Of a DNA stretch of 64,000 nucleotides, positions 35,926 through 47,884 are shown piece after piece. Source of the stretch: Cycas panzhihuaensis (lineage: Eukaryota > Cycadophyta). The notes beneath the pieces are model-generated. The model worked only from the letters and a program-made list of their open reading frames with translations. It was not told the origin of the DNA and ran no database searches. Both the position numbers and the translations under genes were made by a program. The stretch is from assembly GCA_023213395.1 (NCBI GenBank), contig CM041465.1:25427741-25491740 (forward strand), written 5' to 3'. Every line of letters begins with the position of its first letter. The stretch's first letter is position 1.

Positions 35926-36495
35926 GTTTAAATATCAAAGACAGTAAAAAAAAGCTAGCCAAGAAAGCATATGCATACCATGGTTAAAGCCTGCTTGGCT
36001 GTTAACTTTGTATTCAATTTCTTGGTCCCAAACAGAGCGTTGCTGGCCAGTAGTTCCTCTGGCGAAATGCCTTCACGACTCGGCTCCTGACTCCCTTTCC
36101 ACTCAGCCTTCTCCAAAGGTCTGTCTATCTTCAAGCGATGGCCAGACCGACTGGGTTGCCTTCCAACTAACACTGTAGTGTGCAATAGCAGTCGGTCTAG
36201 AGGGAGCCAAAGAAGCAGGCTCTGAGTTCTCTAGCTGTTACACCAAGGTCTGCATCTCCATTCTTCTGTTATCGGTTCGATTTCCTTCACAGATAACTCT
36301 ATGGGGATAGTTTGTATCTTGCGCAGGGTCCTATCTCCCCTGCCATGTCCATTCAATGGACGCCATCGCGCCCCAGTCGACGCTGGTCCTCCCGCCGCCA
36401 CCACTCCAAAACCCTAACAGTCTTCATAGGTCCGTTCGCTCTCCACTGTTCCGTTCACAGGTTGAAGTTCAATCAACTCTAATCAGGGTAGGGGG
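35926..36495 (-). other. 5' leader of the LINE
   Basis: GC-richer than the flanks, with no coding match. It ends at 36495 just inside the target-site duplication, so the LINE appears full length. Confidence 0.6.
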
Positions 36496-36507
36496 ACTTT
36501 CTTTCTC
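36496..36507. repeat. right target-site duplication of the LINE
   Basis: ACTTTCTTTCTC, an exact copy of 30137-30148. Confidence 0.8.
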
Positions 36508-36509
36508 CT

Positions 36510-36878
36510 TTGATTCCATCAATATATGCTAGATTTCTTGAAGAAATCTATAGGAAAGCCCCTCTTTTTATAAAGCATTATATATCCCTTATACCAATTG
36601 ATATACCAATCAAGGGCTTCCCTCCTAGATATAATGCAAGTAGCATAAAATTATCTCTCTATAGATTAGGCTCAAGCTTATATTCATATTTAATGATATC
36701 TATCTATTATGTAGGTTTAATCTTTCCATCTCTAAAGGATATTAGTATTTCTATTCTAAATTCAATGATTTATACAAATTTACCAAGATACTTTCTCTTT
36801 AAAAAAGAATTTATTGAAATTTTAAAAAATGGTAAAATTTCTTTAAAATTTAGGGTTGAATTAACCTTTCTAAATTAA
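36510..36878 (+). CDS. unrecognised 122-residue open frame
   Basis: Open from ATG 36510 to the stop at 36876, starting just beyond the LINE target site. The product would be hydrophobic and rich in Ile, Leu, Tyr and Ser, with possible membrane-like stretches (SLYSYLMISIYYVGLIF). I recognise no family. In DNA this AT-rich an open frame of this length can arise by chance, and the frame has stops upstream across the LINE site (about 30105). It may be spurious or an old element remnant. Confidence 0.15.
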   Translation: MIPSIYARFLEEIYRKAPLFIKHYISLIPIDIPIKGFPPRYNASSIKLSLYRLGSSLYSYLMISIYYVGLIFPSLKDISISILNSMIYTNLPRYFLFKKEFIEILKNGKISLKFRVELTFLN

Positions 36879-36879
36879 A

Positions 36880-39690
36880 ATTAAAATAATTTTACTTTTA
36901 ACCATACAAATTGGATGTTATATTTTTATTATAATTATTTTCTAAATAGAAATAAGACTTAAGGGTGCTTTTAATAAATATGGTTTGAAGTAATTTGGAG
37001 CTCTATAACTTCTATAGTAGCCCCTAGTAGTTGATAGAAAAATTTAAAGTATAGGATAACCAAAATACCTCTTACAAAAAGGATGATAACTTGTTTTTTC
37101 TATGACCAAATTAAATGAAATTATTTTCATTGAAAAGTAAACTATAAGATTCTCCTAATACAAAATAAAATAAGATGAGGTCAATTAGATGCTTATTGCC
37201 TCTATAGTAGTTACTTCAAGTTAAGGTGGTAGACTTTTTAGGTTTATAGAAAGGGGCTAGCAATAAGCTCAAATTGAATTTCTAGTATATCTCTCAAATT
37301 TTGCTAAACATATGCAATAAAATAGTTTGTAACTTATAGTGCAAATATGATTGACTCAATTTTAAAGTCCCTTTCACCAAATTCAATCATTTGTACCTCT
37401 AAAATAATTGATATTTTTTAGAAACTCTAAGTGGCCAATATTATATTCTAATACCACTAATTTTGAACACCAATAGGGTTTTCTATTAGAAAATATGAAA
37501 TAACAACAAAAATAATCCAAAATAACAATACTCACTTCAAGAAGGAAAGAGAAGAAGAGGTGAGGAGAATTCTTCCAAATAATAATATATTAAAAGATCG
37601 TTTTATAATGATGCTTTAAGTGATATATATATGTATATATATACTAAATTTCCTTTATACCTATATAATAGAGCTTACGTTTTTCTAAGCTTACTTCACA
37701 AACTAATATTATTTAGACATCTTAGGGTGTGCCACAAATTGATACACCACCTTTATATGTATTATCCTTAGGTGTACCATAAACCAATGCAACACCTTTA
37801 AATACATAGTCTCTTCCAATAACATATACCCTAATCTAAGCCTAAGATAAGTCCCAAACCAAGTATATCATCAACCCATAGTTGGCCATATAATATAAGC
37901 TACCATAATCTCTCCAAGAGGTTAAATATGTTACTAGAATACCAAAATCATATTTTAGATTATTGCTTCTCTTTCTTCTTGAAATCTTATTTTTGTCCCC
38001 CCCAAAAATACCTGCTTCTTTAAATCCAAAGATGATAATTAAAATGGGATAAACAGGTTTATATATATTAATTTTAGATTAAAAACTAATATATAAGTTA
38101 GCCTATACCATTTAAAATACCATAAATGTTGACTTCAGATAATACTAATTTTAATTTGATGTGTGGGAAGATAATTAAATTATACTTTCCTAAAAAGGCA
38201 TCAAAGTTTGGGAACATTGTTGAATTTTAGGCCTACTTAAAATTGACTCAAAGCTTAGTTGGAATTGATCACAAACTGCTTGAAACAAGTACGTAATATC
38301 TTTGTGATGTCTTCTACTTATTTATAATATCCAAAAATTATATAATTATTGTTAGAGTACTATTTTGAGTTTGAAGACTCTTATAGTATACTAAAGCCTA
38401 AATTTGTTTATAAAAATTAGCCAATTATACAACACTGCTCGATCCCTATATTATACCATGTTCCCTTGGTATTGCCCTATAATATTATGTACCTATGCTA
38501 TCTTATAGCATTAAATTTCTATACTAATGTGTTGTAGCATTATGCATGATTATGTTATATTCTCATGTGCTAAGTAGATAAATAAAGTTATAAGTGCACC
38601 CACAAAAGGACTAGCTTACGATAGTGCTGCTTAATGTCCTCTTATACATCTGATACTTGAAAATCTTATTAGAGATGGGTCATTAGGGTTATTACTTTTT
38701 TATTGGTCAATTTATATTCTTGTTTACCCATTTAAGCATATATACAACATCATTTATGCTTTTCTTTCACTTAGTCATATGCACAAGGCATTCAACAATC
38801 TAAAGTTGGTTGGGTTTATGATTTAGATGTTCTTTAAAGAAGTAATAAATATTTATGAGGTGTTTTTGTAATTATTTTCTATTTATAGAATATGATTCAT
38901 TTTCAAAGGAAAAAAAAAAGGATACAATTCAACATATTACTAGATAAGGCTATGAATAAAAAGCATAGCCCATAAGTTTGAAGGCCTTTTCTTGGCCTAA
39001 ACTATAACTGCTCATATCTACCTATTAACTCAAGGAGGCATTACGTAACCTAAAAGGAGGTCAAGAATTGATAAGACTTGTAGTGAGAAATTTTTGGAAG
39101 GCCCTTTTTTACAATTTTGATTGCCTCCATAAATTTGCCTATATCATTTTTTAGATTTTAATAATAAACATTAATAAGAACATTTATAAACAATGTTGTA
39201 TTGCAAAAAATTAATATATAATGTTGCACTAGATTATAAAGATTCAAGATTTTATGTTTTCTTAGTAGCGTGTGATATGATAAAACATATACCATATACC
39301 ATCTAGCATACATGGAATATAGTTAACATCTTAAGATTGAAGCATAGAGAAGCGCTAAAGATATATGGATTAGAGAAAATTACCAAGAGTACCATAAATT
39401 TAAAAACATGTTGTAAATGATAATAAGACCAAAAGTGTATTTAAATACCCTATTGATGAATACCCCTTAAATATGTTATGGTGAATATTTTATAAAAAAA
39501 TGATTTAAACACTAGACTAGTTTTATCAAATAAGGGATGGTAGGGTTTTTTCCTAGTGCGAGAGGCACTCTTCGTAGGAATATGGGTGTTTAATAAGAAA
39601 TAAAAAAAGAGAGTTTACATCTTCACCGAAGGTGTAATCCATTGGATTTTCTTTACATGGGCCGTGAATAATAAATAGTTTTATCAAAAA
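36880..39690. other. AT-rich stretch, largely unrecognised
   Basis: About 2.8 kb with no protein match on either strand. TTCTAATACCA at 37446-37456 resembles the complement of a copia primer site, with TGAACACC eight bases further on as a possible minus-strand LTR edge (37464 to perhaps 38216, ending GGGAACA). The DNA to its left then reads like a copia leader. No coding region supports it. A TA-rich tract lies at 37622-37650. Confidence 0.3.
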
Positions 39691-39909
39691 TAATATGGGA
39701 AGGAGTAATCAAGGATGCGCGTGGGACGTGATGCCCGCATTCAAACTATACGCGTTACCAAAGGACTACAGATGTTTTCACGAGCCCGGGGGGTACTACA
39801 ACCCTTGGATGCTTCCATACCGACGGTGGTGATGCAACACCGTCAAAGAAGCGATGTAGAGTATGAGGTGTCGGAGTAATGCCTTGGGATTTGTAGGAGA
39901 AGTTCGTGT

Positions 39910-40140
39910 ATGGCATTTTTCCAACGAACGATTGGCTTCGATAATTTAAGACGTCCTTTCAGTCCATCCACTGCTACCCAACCTCCGTTACTCCCACTAT
40001 CAAATTGCAAACGATGGCGATGTTGTGTGACAAAACATCCGTCTGCAGAGTTACGCCCTAAGTTTAACGACCCTTTAGGAGCGCACCAGTTTTCTTGGAA
40101 TCTGTCACATCATTCTGTGGGAGGACGTCTATTCCATTAA
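39910..40140 (+). CDS. possible first exon of an organelle-targeted protein
   Basis: A 76-codon open frame starting MAFFQRTIGFDNLRRPFSPS. It is rich in Ser, Thr, Pro and Arg with almost no acidic residues in the first 50, then NCKRWRCCVTK, which resembles a chloroplast transit-peptide cleavage region. The mature part (to about residue 76) matches no family I know. Stops follow in all plus frames, so it would need splicing or is truncated; no splice donor could be chosen with confidence. The opposite strand is also open over 40152-40457, so coding strand and even coding status are uncertain. Confidence 0.25.
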   Translation: MAFFQRTIGFDNLRRPFSPSTATQPPLLPLSNCKRWRCCVTKHPSAELRPKFNDPLGAHQFSWNLSHHSVGGRLFH

Positions 40141-40643
40141 CGTAGAAGCTCTCAAGTCAAGGAAGAGTAATTCGTATCCACCGTCTCTGCTTCCACGGGA
40201 TGGCTGCTCCTTTCGTCAGAATCGTTCGACAATTGTGCCCGTGATCTGCCCGCCGCTCGCCATGGTTGAACTTTCGACAGCTTATGGGCTACTACTGTAC
40301 GGTCGCACTTACAAAATATAGATGCAGCATAGCTCCAAGATTGGAATTTTATGGCAATTCTTATTTGACGTACTAAAATGTTGCCATAATTTGTACCTAA
40401 AAAGCTTAAACTATTTTCGAGCTGCATTTGGTGGACCCCTTGGGAATGGTGGTGCATTATTATTAGTACGTCTCTTTGTTGTCATAGACTCCAACTAAGA
40501 TATATTTATTTATTTATATATGGATTTTGATTTCACCTCGAAATTGCTCCCGAACACGTCTCTATGCGAAATTATCATCTTGTCACTGCAGAATTTGACG
40601 GTCAAAATGGTTTTCACATGTATTTACCATGCGAAAGAAAAGC

Positions 40644-40649
40644 CACGTG
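40644..40649. promoter_or_regulatory. G-box-like element
   Basis: CACGTG within GCCACGTGTC, the core bound by plant bZIP/bHLH factors. It lies in the GC-richer island but about 500 bases downstream of the open frame, so no regulated gene is evident. Confidence 0.2.
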
Positions 40650-40760
40650 TCTTTGGCGTGTAGATGGTGGTTAAGCCTCGGTAGGAATAGACTCTTAATT
40701 GACGCTTGTAGCTTCATATCAAATTGTTTGGAATAATCCTATAATAGGTTCCTTCAAAAT

Positions 40761-42539
40761 CAAATATCAATGCATGGCCTCTTTGACGAGGTCACCCTCC
40801 ATACGTTTGAAGTTTTTGAAGTATGAAGATAAATAAATCAATATCATGAATGATGAATTATAATAAATCATCTAGTGTATATATATTAAATAATATAGTA
40901 CTTTATTAAAGATCATGTCTTTTCATTTAGCATTTAAATGATATTTTAATTTTCTCCCTCTCTCTCATACATAGAGAAAGGATCTTGAAATATCTAATTT
41001 GTAACTCTGGATATCTATCCACAATGCTAGGGGACCTCTCAAATTGGATGTTTAATAGGCAAACCATGTCTATTTGATAAGAAATTCCTTGCTAGTGTTT
41101 GAACAAAGGTGTTTTTCTCAACTAAATGGATTTGGGAATTAAAATTATTTTTCTTTCTCCATCTAATATTGGAAGGTTCATCTAAACTAGAGTATATGCA
41201 AACAATTTTTCTTAAAATTTGAGACATGAAACACATTTTGAATTTAAGATGTTGCTAAAAGTTCTAAGGTACAAGTTGCTTCTCTTATGTTTTTTATGAT
41301 ACAATATGGCCCATAAAATCAAGGACTAAGCTATTCCTTTATGGGTTGCCTTGGGGGAGATCTATCTTCGCTAAACTATTACTTCATATGATTCTAGACT
41401 ATTACAAGATGTTCTTTGAGATTCCTTATAATATCTTATGATTATAATCGATAACTCTTTATGGAAGAAATTTTGTTAATATATACATGTTTTAACAATT
41501 TTTTTGAGGAAATTTTCACTTATTTGTGGTTCTAATACCCCTCTTTTTAAACTTACCTACTTCATGGTACCTAGTTAGTACATATTTTTGATTATTTATC
41601 TTCTCATTATAGTTTAAGCTTGTAACACTCCATAATAATGTTTGGAGCATTTAGGTCATTATAATCCACATAAGTATTTATAGGTAGATTTAGAGGGGTT
41701 TTTGAAGCCCAACTACTAAACAGATCAAATGGTCAACAAGTTGATTACTAAGCAAATTGAATGCAATGCTTTAAAATTGATGTAATCAATTTAAAAAATC
41801 ACTATATCACTACACAAGTTTAAAAACACTTGAAATTTCATAAAACTTCATTCTTTTCTAATATTTTCTATATCCTAAATCAAATTGGAGTCCACTTTAA
41901 TGTTTATTTTGAAGCCCCCTATGTGCTTACAATTGATCATATGCATGAGAGGGTGTTTTCTAGCTCCCACAAACACTAATTTTCCTTTTTGAAAGCATGT
42001 ACTAGATTGTAATGACATTTTTTGTTATTAAAAAATGGGCACATGAAAATTTTAAACTATTCTAAGTGTCTATTTTTCAAAGAAGTCTTTAAATTTTGTA
42101 CTTACATGGACTATTTATATTATAAAATTTTTATGTGATATTAATTTTCAAAACCATAAGTTACATTTTAATTAGTGTTAAAATGCCTTCAAAATAAGAG
42201 GTCATTTAACTATATTAGGTTCTATTTTTTGTTATTTTTAAAGTTTAAACTTAAATCATGTTTTCTTTTTTTTTGGCTTCTTGAGAGATGACCATAAAGT
42301 AAAATTACTAAATTAGATCATTACTAAATTAAATCATTATACTTTAATTAATTAATAAAAAAATAATATTTAGTGGTGGTGTGGTCCTAGTGTAGGATAA
42401 TTATGCATGTCTTAGAGTCAAAGTGGTACTTTGTGTATTATATACAATATATGGTTCTTTAATTTTATCTTATTTTCTTTTTTTTTTTAAGTATTATTTG
42501 TACCATGGCATCTAACATGGGCAATATTTTTGTTGTTAT
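40761..42539. other. AT-rich stretch without recognised features
   Basis: About 1.8 kb. A 65-codon open frame on the minus strand (41039-41236) matches nothing I know. The end (about 42507) contains TGGCATCTAACATG, which might be a very degenerate copia primer site upstream of the gag relic that follows. Confidence 0.3.
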
Positions 42540-42735
42540 ATTTAACAGAGTAAGTTATATAAACTAGAATAGATTGATAAAGCCAAATTATATTTCTAAA
42601 TATATGTGGGATGTTATTACAAATGGCTATAATAGCCTTTGATAGAATTTGACTAATGATAAGACCAAATAATTTAAAGAAATAGAAAAGAAAGATAATG
42701 AGATATTAGCTTTTATCAATTATGTTTTCGAAGGC
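42540..42735 (+). pseudogene. copia gag relic, cut by the Tat-like element
   Basis: Readable as the UBN2-type part of a copia gag: KYMWDVITNGYNS (near 42597) and EIEKKDNEILAFINYVF (near 42676), with TAG/TAA stops between. It resembles the copia-3 gag (ENAKKDNEALAF). It ends at 42735, where the first Tat-like LTR starts, so that LTR inserted into an older copia. Confidence 0.55.
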
Positions 42736-44605
42736 TGGAATCGCGTCTATAGGATGGTAACCATACTTGGTTAGGATTGGGTTAATCAACGAAGAGTTTC
42801 AGACTCTAAGGTCAATCCGATAAGTGAGAGAGATCACCCGCATAAGACATATGCACATCAGAATGCAAGTTTGGGAACCACAAATGGCGCACAACTCCCT
42901 TATGGGTAACTTAGGATTTGGTTCTGAGGGTAGAAAGAGCGAGAGATACCCTCAATTTTCAGAGTAACCTCAAGAAGTAGGTCCTCTCATCCTTGGATGG
43001 CTGAAGGAAGGAGGAGAGGGAAAGTGAGGGAATATAAAGGGGACGACTTTAATGGAGAGAGAGTGCGACACACATACGCGGGAGATTAAAGAGAGGGCTA
43101 ATCTCACAGGTTGAGTATTAACCTAAAGGGGGATACCTAGATGGTTTAATCAAACCGAGTAGAGACGGCCAAGAGGGCAGTCCTAGGGAACAGGGTGTCC
43201 TTAAGGTGCTAGACCTAAGGGGCTCTTGGAAATAAAGGTCAAATGAGAAGTGTCTCAAAGTTTGTGTTTGTTGGTTGCAAAAGTGGTGTGGTATATGCAA
43301 CGATGTATCCTTATATATAAAGGGGTAGCTTTTCAAAATAATAAGATAATGCAAGACTCACTCTCATTTATTCACACATATATCCTCACTCTTTTTCCCC
43401 TTTCGAATGTAAAAAGTAAAAAAGATGAGGGATGTGAATGACTGCCATGCTATGCAAGGCATATGCAAAAGGTGTGAATTCACTAAGTAATACAACGAAA
43501 TGAACATATAAATATGCAGGATTTTTTCTACATGCACTTTCCTACGAAAGCAAGCAAACTAGTTGGCAGTAAATAACAAAAACTAGTTCTTCTTCTTTTC
43601 TTTTTTCCAAATAATGTAGGGATAAAGGGGGGAAAGAAAGAGAGGGAAATGAAACAAGGAAAGCCCAAGGCACATGTGGAATATGACGGCTGAAGTGGCG
43701 TTATCCTTGTTATGCTCGTCACCCTCATCTTTCTCCAGTCATATACGGCGCAAGATGGTATCGATGAAAAAAGGAGGGGTTCCTCTTAACTTCCCCAAGT
43801 CAAAAGAAAAGAAATGGAAAGGAAAGTGATGCAAGAAAAGGTAAAAAATTGATATAGCTTTAACTTACGATTTAGAGAGCAAAAGAAGTACCGGTCATAA
43901 AGATGGAGACGTACCTAGAGCGGGATTCCCTTCACTCCCTACATACGACAAGGTATCCTACAAATCAAACCAAGTTCACCCTTTCCCAAGGGGTAGCAAG
44001 TATACGTGGGATAGATACATAATATAACAAGTAACAGGATCCATGACTCTTAACCAAAAAGAATGTTTTTCACTACAACATTACTCCTTGTTCCTTTTAT
44101 ACCATTTAGCAAATAATATGGGGAAAATGGGGGCAAAGAGAGAAGGAGGATAGGTAGCCTCGGAATGGCTAACCCTCTGAATCGGGCATGCTCCACGTTG
44201 TCCAAGTACCAAAATAGATGAGGCAAGGTGAATGCAAGAAACTCTTAAGATGCAAGTGAGAAAGCAAGGGAAAATGTTGCCAATGCTGTCAATGTTGCCA
44301 AGGTTGCAATGTGCAATTATTGCAACCTTGATAAGATGTCAGCCAAAAGGCACAAAAAGCTACGGAATGAAGGGTTGGAGTTCCCTCATGTAGGACCTGT
44401 AAAGTTAGTTACGAGCGCAGCAAGAGGCTACGTATGCTGCTACTAGCAGTGGTCTTCTTTCCAATGGTCTTTTGGGAGCTCAAGGAAAGCATAGAGGAAG
44501 AAAAGATGAGGAGAGAAAGGGGATGCCCTTGAGGAGATGGCATGTGGGGTGTGGAACCTTGCCTTTGCTCCTTTCACTCTCTATAAGAATCTCTTCTTCG
44601 CTACC
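42736..44605 (-). repeat. Tat-like LTR, copy A
   Basis: About 1.87 kb, homologous in order to 44606-45585 plus 52751-53602 and, at its start, to 63553-64000 (each begins TGRAATCGCRTCTAT...). It carries a TATA-like CCTTATATATAAAGGGG at 43309-43325 and a perfect 12-bp hairpin at 44299-44330. Copy B follows directly. It is a solo LTR of the same family or part of a tandem array; its internal region is not in the window. Confidence 0.75.
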
Positions 44606-45585
44606 TGGAATCACGTCTATGGGATGATAACTACACTTGGTGAAGATTGGGGCAATCAATGGAAAATTCTGAAATAAAAGTTACAATCCTACAAGTGAAG
44701 GAAACACCCACACAGGGCGTTCGTGCATTGGAATGCAGGTTTGGGACCTACAAATGGTACACAACTTCTTTAAGGTGGCTCGACTTTTGGCTTGAAGGGC
44801 GAGATACACATAAGGTATCTCAGATAACCTCGAGAGATGGAGTCCTCCCACCTTTGGATGGCCGAAATGGGAAAGGGAGGCCCAACAAAGGAAAGAATTT
44901 CTACGGGAAAGCGATATGGTATGTGGAATCACGTAGGCGAGTAGTATGGGGTATGAGACAGAACGTAAAGAAACCTCTTTAGGCTAATTCACCTAAGGTA
45001 GGTCTAAGAGGGAAAGAAGCAGTGGCAAAAGGCTCCTTACCGCTATGTGAGCGAAGGGATTTAAATTCCGGCAAGGGCAACTAGGGTAGAGTGTATGAAT
45101 AGGATGTGAAGAGTGTATACAAAGGGATAATAAAAGTGCTCTTCTTTACTTTCACAAAAGGGGAATGTAAAACACACTCTCACTCTCTTTTGTTTTTAAA
45201 TGAGAAAAGACGGAAAAAGTATTCCAAATAAGCTGAAGCACGCATGCTAGGAAATGTAAAGCTAAGGGATGTTTTGCATTTAGGTAGGAGAGGAGGGAGG
45301 TATAATTCCTATAATATGATCCCTCCTATAAAAGCAACATGCAACATGTATATGCAAGATGGATGCGTGCAAATCGATTGATTACTCTTTTCCTTCTATA
45401 CTATTTATTATGCAAGATGATAGACCTAATAATGACAAAAGGAAAAGAGCTATGAGAGGAGGGGAAGTACGTACCCAGAAAGTTATACGGTCGAAGAAGA
45501 TATCTTGCTCGTATGCTACGCTTGCTAGCTTATCCTTGTTCGACACACCGATGTTATCGAGAGGCGGTGTTGAAGGGGGCTTCCT
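44606..45585 (-). repeat. Tat-like 3' LTR (copy B), outer part
   Basis: The outer half of the LTR that ends the minus-strand Tat-like element. It starts TGGAATCACGTCTATGG. It is interrupted after TTCCT (45581-45585) by copia-6 and resumes at 52751. Total length with the second part is about 1.83 kb, close to copy A. Confidence 0.8.
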
Positions 45586-45896
45586 TGAAAGAGGTTAATG
45601 TATCAAGGTCATTTGTGTAGATTAATTATGTGACCTTAGGATATATTATTAGCATTAGTCTCTTAATGAAATATACTTTATGTGCATTTAATATAATTTC
45701 GGGTTTATCTCATTAGGCGGAAAAATCCTAACCCTAATGCTCACCCTCAATAAGAAAAGGAGAAATGTCAAGGAGAGAGCAATTATTCATTCTGACCTCC
45801 AAGCCTGCTCTCATATCTTGTTTCATCTTCTTTTTCATTCTCCATTGCCATTATGTGCATATGAGTGATTTATCTCCTAGATCCACCCTTCCTTCA
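45586..45896 (+). repeat. 5' LTR of copia-6
   Basis: TGAAAGAGGTTAATGTATC... to ...CCACCCTTCCTTCA; near-identical to 52434-52745. Confidence 0.95.
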
Positions 45897-45898
45897 TG

Positions 45899-45910
45899 TG
45901 GTATCAGAGC
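45899..45910 (+). promoter_or_regulatory. primer binding site of copia-6
   Basis: TGGTATCAGAGC, an exact match to the initiator-Met tRNA primer site of plant copia elements, two bases after the LTR. Confidence 0.95.
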
Positions 45911-47880
45911 TAGAAGGGGATCTATTCACTCCATTCCACTTACATGGAGTCATTTTGCCTCTCCTTCACCTTCAATGTGAAGTATTGAGAGTGCATTCAT
46001 TTTTTTTAATATTTTGAGAGCATAAATTATAAGGATTTTACATGTTGTTGCTTTGTACATGTGTGAATAAATTCAGAGGTGAATAATACAGGTTTTTGAA
46101 GCCGTTTAGCTGTCGAAACAGTCCCGGGAGCATTAAAGGCACAAATTTTCATAAAAATTAAACCATCTCAAAATTTGATGAAATTTGGCGTGCAAGGTCG
46201 CCTTCACTAGAGGATCATTTTTGTCGTATGGAGAAACTTCATATTCAACCTGCAACACCAAGTTTTGGCTATGACAAAAAGAGTAAATTTTGTGGATCAG
46301 TGATTTAAAGCACTTTTTCTATTAAAATCCTTCCATGATATGTTAAAGATCTGAAAGTTTTATTAAGGGATCTGGTACATTTATGTTGTAAGATTATTTT
46401 AAGATAAATATCATCAAATTTCATCCACCTGTTAGTGAGATCTCTACAATTTTCTCACGGTTGCTGATTTTGCCTACTCAAACCCACACAGGACCTTGTA
46501 AGAGCATTTCTGATAATTTTTTGGCATATTTTGTAGATGGTGCAGAAGGGAAAGTTAATGTACATGTCAAAATACAACTTTTAATATATTGAAGTCCAAA
46601 TTCTAAGACCGTTGATCTGGCATGATTTTTGCTTTGGTGTTTTTTTAGGTAGAAAAGTTTGTGTGGCTTTTCAGAAATATGACTTCATAAATCTATCAGA
46701 AACGATATTATGAATACTTTTTCCTTCTATCATAAATTTAGATTTCATCATTTAGGCCTTCATATTTGTAATTTTTTAAAATTGCCCATTTATCATTATT
46801 TGTAAATTTTGTGAAAAAATCACAAAATAGGGTAAAACAACATGCATATAGATTTAGAAAAATCATCATTTTAGCGGTAAGTTGATCCATTTTTTAGCCC
46901 ATTGTGGCTTTTGTATTAAAACTTCCAAAATCATATTTGGAAACATTGTACTAAAGCAAGGGAAACCTTGGATCGGAAGCAACATCTAGTTCCCCTGCTA
47001 AATCTAGCATGCTTTTCTATTTGCAGACATAGCATAAAGCATCACAAAAGCAGCAACAACAATAAAGCATCACAAAAGCAGTAACAATAATAAAGCAAGC
47101 ACATTTAGTAAGATTCTATTTCAATTTTTAGTTATACAAAAATATCTTACACTATTCCTAAAAGGAATCTTATCCGTATGATCTATATCGCCAGTTCTTG
47201 ACTTGTGCACACACTTGCCTTGGTTGAAATAGACCAAGGTTGGCCGAAGTCCAGGCCCTAAGGGAGGTGTGAGTTTCATAATGGGTCTAGTCTTAACCAG
47301 AATAGTGGTGGAGGGACAGGTTAGCCATACCTACGGCTCCAATCAGGGATAATCCTGATAACCACCCGAGAAAACTGAAAACCTTAATGCAAGATTAAAT
47401 TTAATACAGTCTAATATCCATCATAGCCATGGGATATGCAGTATTGTTTGACTCTTCAGAGGAGGTATAAAGCTACTCATTGGTGAACTGGGTGAGGACT
47501 GGGAGTACCCGGGCTCCACTGTGACTTGGATTTCATCACTAAGTGCAGGTGCAGGTATCGCGAGTGAAGGCCCTAATCATATACTAGAAGCCTTAGGCAT
47601 CAAAACCTCACCTACATTTGGACATAAGTGAGAGGTTAGTGGTATGGCACATCACCACTCTTTACCAGCTCTACATTAGGCCTCATTCTTACATAATTAC
47701 TTATATTCATTTTTTATAATTGTTGAAAAATAGTTAATCATTGCTTGCTTCTCATCATAACAATCATTTCTACATCCCTACTGCGCTAGGTGTACTAGTC
47801 ACATGTGTCAGTGGCACATACTTCTATCATCTCTTTTACTTCTTCATCATCACCATCTCATCTTAATTCAAGCAAAATGT
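45911..47880 (+). other. untranslated leader of copia-6
   Basis: About 2 kb without a coding match. Contains a 28-bp tandem duplication (47034-47061 and 47062-47089, third partial copy to 47097) built on ATAAAGCATCACAAAAGCAG. Confidence 0.7.
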
Positions 47881-47884
47881 TAAC

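Larger units (their letters stand above)
30149..36495 (-). mobile_element. full-length plant LINE (L1-like)
   Basis: A 6.35-kb non-LTR retrotransposon on the minus strand: 5' leader, ORF1 (DUF4283-like plus CCHC), ORF2 (endonuclease, RT, zinc-finger-like region, RNase H), short 3' UTR and poly(A) tail (T11 on the plus strand, 30149-30159). An exact 12-bp target-site duplication flanks it. It is much better preserved than the LTR elements around it: ORF2 stays in one frame throughout and is stopped only by point nonsense changes, and the RT active site is intact. Confidence 0.92.
39690..40760. other. GC-richer low-copy-looking island
   Basis: Between AT-rich flanks this kilobase is visibly richer in G and C and in CpG (ACGCGT, CCCGGG, GCCGCTCGCC), lacks LTR or pol signatures, and holds an open frame with a transit-peptide-like N-terminus. 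CpG is depleted in the surrounding decayed transposons, so its retention suggests unmethylated or recently single-copy DNA. It is the best candidate in the window for a host-gene fragment or promoter region. Confidence 0.4.

Noticed and set aside
37622-37650. TA-rich tract as a microsatellite or origin
   Set aside because: Too short and irregular, in uniformly AT-rich DNA.
40152-40457. 101-codon minus-strand frame in the GC island as a gene
   Set aside because: No recognised motif and no better support than the opposite strand; kept only as a caution about strand.
44647-44982. Open frames on both strands at 44.65-44.98 kb, similar to one at 63.69-63.92 kb
   Set aside because: They lie in the homologous start of Tat-like LTR copies B and C; the similarity is LTR homology, with no protein family match.
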